Made by a program: the position numbers and the translations under genes. Positions 63,262-64,000 of a DNA stretch of 64,000 bases are shown here, piece after piece (position 1 is the stretch's first letter; every line of letters begins with the position of its first letter). Origin of the DNA: Neobacillus mesonae (GTDB taxonomy: Bacteria; Bacillota; Bacilli; Bacillales; Cytobacillaceae). A model generated the notes under the pieces. It was not told where the DNA came from. It saw nothing but the letters and a program-made list of their open reading frames with translations, and searched no databases. The stretch lies in NCBI RefSeq assembly GCF_001636315.1, contig NZ_KV440949.1, positions 1,280,703 to 1,344,702 on the forward strand. Direction: 5' to 3'.

Positions 63262-64000
63262 ATGATTAATAAAGATTCGAATATCAAGCCCGTGGTTGCC
63301 GGTCTCCTGCTTGCGATTCTCATGTCGGCCATGGATAACACGATTGTGGCTACGGCGATGGGGACCATCGTTTCAGACCTTGGCGGGCTTGATAAGTTTG
63401 TCTGGGTCACTTCCGCTTATATGGTAGCCGTTATGGCGGGAATGCCGATTTTCGGTAAACTATCAGATATGTACGGCCGAAAACGCTTTTTTATTTTTGG
63501 TCTGATTGTTTTCTTAATCGGCTCCGCCTTATGCGGTATTGCTCAAACCATCGTGCAGCTAAGTATTTTTCGGGCGATTCAAGGGATTGGCGGCGGTGCG
63601 CTGATGCCGATTGCTTTTACGATTGTGTTTGATATTTTCCCGCCTGAAAAACGCGGCAAAATGACAGGCCTTCTCGGTGCTGTTTTTGGAACATCGAGCG
63701 TGTTAGGTCCGCTCTTAGGTGCCTATATTACTGATACCATTAGCTGGCACTGGATTTTCTATGTCAACATCCCGCTCGGCTTAGTTTCAATTATCTTAAT
63801 TTCCCGCTATTATCATGAATCATTACAGCATGTGAAGCAAAAAATTGATTGGCTTGGCGCCATTACATTGGTCATTTCTGTTGTCAGTCTCATGTTTGCG
63901 TTAGAATTAGGCGGAAAAGAATATGCTTGGGACTCAACGCCAATTATCAGCTTGTTCGCAAGCTTTTTAATCCTATTTATTGTGTTCTTCATTGCCGAAG
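63262..64000 (+). CDS. DHA2-family MFS multidrug exporter, N-terminal part (cut by window edge)
   Basis: The frame is open from the ATG at 63262 (site AAGGAGATATTGT) to the window end, 246 codons. It reads VAGLLLAILMSAMDNTIVAT, the DHA2 first helix with its D-T-I-V motif, then FGKLSDMYGRKRFFIFGLIV (motif A), RAIQGIGGGALMPIAFTIVFD (motif B) and GLLGAVFGTSSVLGPLLGAY (motif C), followed by WHWIFYVNIPLG. These define proton-coupled 14-helix drug exporters such as EmrB, QacA or LmrB. The substrate is not predictable. The gene has its own promoter and follows the long inverted repeat. Confidence 0.92.
   Translation, partial: MINKDSNIKPVVAGLLLAILMSAMDNTIVATAMGTIVSDLGGLDKFVWVTSAYMVAVMAGMPIFGKLSDMYGRKRFFIFGLIVFLIGSALCGIAQTIVQLSIFRAIQGIGGGALMPIAFTIVFDIFPPEKRGKMTGLLGAVFGTSSVLGPLLGAYITDTISWHWIFYVNIPLGLVSIILISRYYHESLQHVKQKIDWLGAITLVISVVSLMFALELGGKEYAWDSTPIISLFASFLILFIVFFIAE

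Overview
The window looks like chromosomal DNA of a low-GC, spore-forming Bacillales bacterium (Bacillus/Neobacillus-like). The signs are Bacillus-type gene sets (bdbCD, dps, kipI/kipA/ycsF-type pxp genes, yitJ, eps/ywq genes), AGGAGG ribosome sites with frequent TTG and GTG starts, cre sites and an S-box (SAM) riboswitch. No rRNA, tRNA, insertion sequence, phage gene or CRISPR array was seen.

Layout. 1-6.3 kb holds a partial amino-acid permease, a LysM/SleB-type wall hydrolase, Dps, a glutaredoxin-thioredoxin reductase fusion, an NCS2 nucleobase permease and the BdbC/BdbD disulfide pair. 6.5-34.6 kb is a large deoxyhexose island, almost all on the minus strand. It has two secreted alpha-L-fucosidases (GH95 and a 1471-aa multidomain GH29), two DeoR-type repressors, a RhaEW-type aldolase/dehydrogenase, an AraB-like kinase, FucI, a RhaB/FucK-like kinase, FucA, an SDR, a CUT2 (RbsABC-type) ABC importer, FucU mutarotase, an FGGY kinase with a transaldolase-like enzyme, and a Gfo/Idh/MocA dehydrogenase divergent from a lactonase. 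The inferred job is to cut fucose off external glycans, import it, isomerise and phosphorylate it, and split it to DHAP and lactaldehyde. Two perfect cre sites and a recurring TGTTTATTT motif in the promoter gaps suggest CcpA plus DeoR control.

34.6-49.5 kb is a minus-strand exopolysaccharide operon: EpsC-like dehydratase, EpsN-like aminotransferase, SinR-like regulator, Wzz/BY-kinase pair, polymerase, APH-like protein, MurJ-type flippase, three glycosyltransferases, a PLP decarboxylase, an ATP-grasp ligase and a priming sugar transferase. Its long leader contains a SinR-box-like inverted repeat and a pseudoknotted structured RNA resembling the EAR antitermination element.

50-57.8 kb is a SAM-riboswitch-controlled methionine operon (metI-metC-yitJ-metH). 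58-64 kb holds a MarR/MFS pair with an evident operator, a small basic protein, the 5-oxoprolinase genes pxpB-pxpA-pxpC, a half-size thioredoxin-reductase-like flavoprotein and a truncated DHA2 drug exporter. Two intergenic arrays of different motifs share a period of about 21 nt (3.55 kb and 57.8 kb), and a GGTGTCAGGCACC element occurs as a perfect inverted repeat and again inside pxpC.
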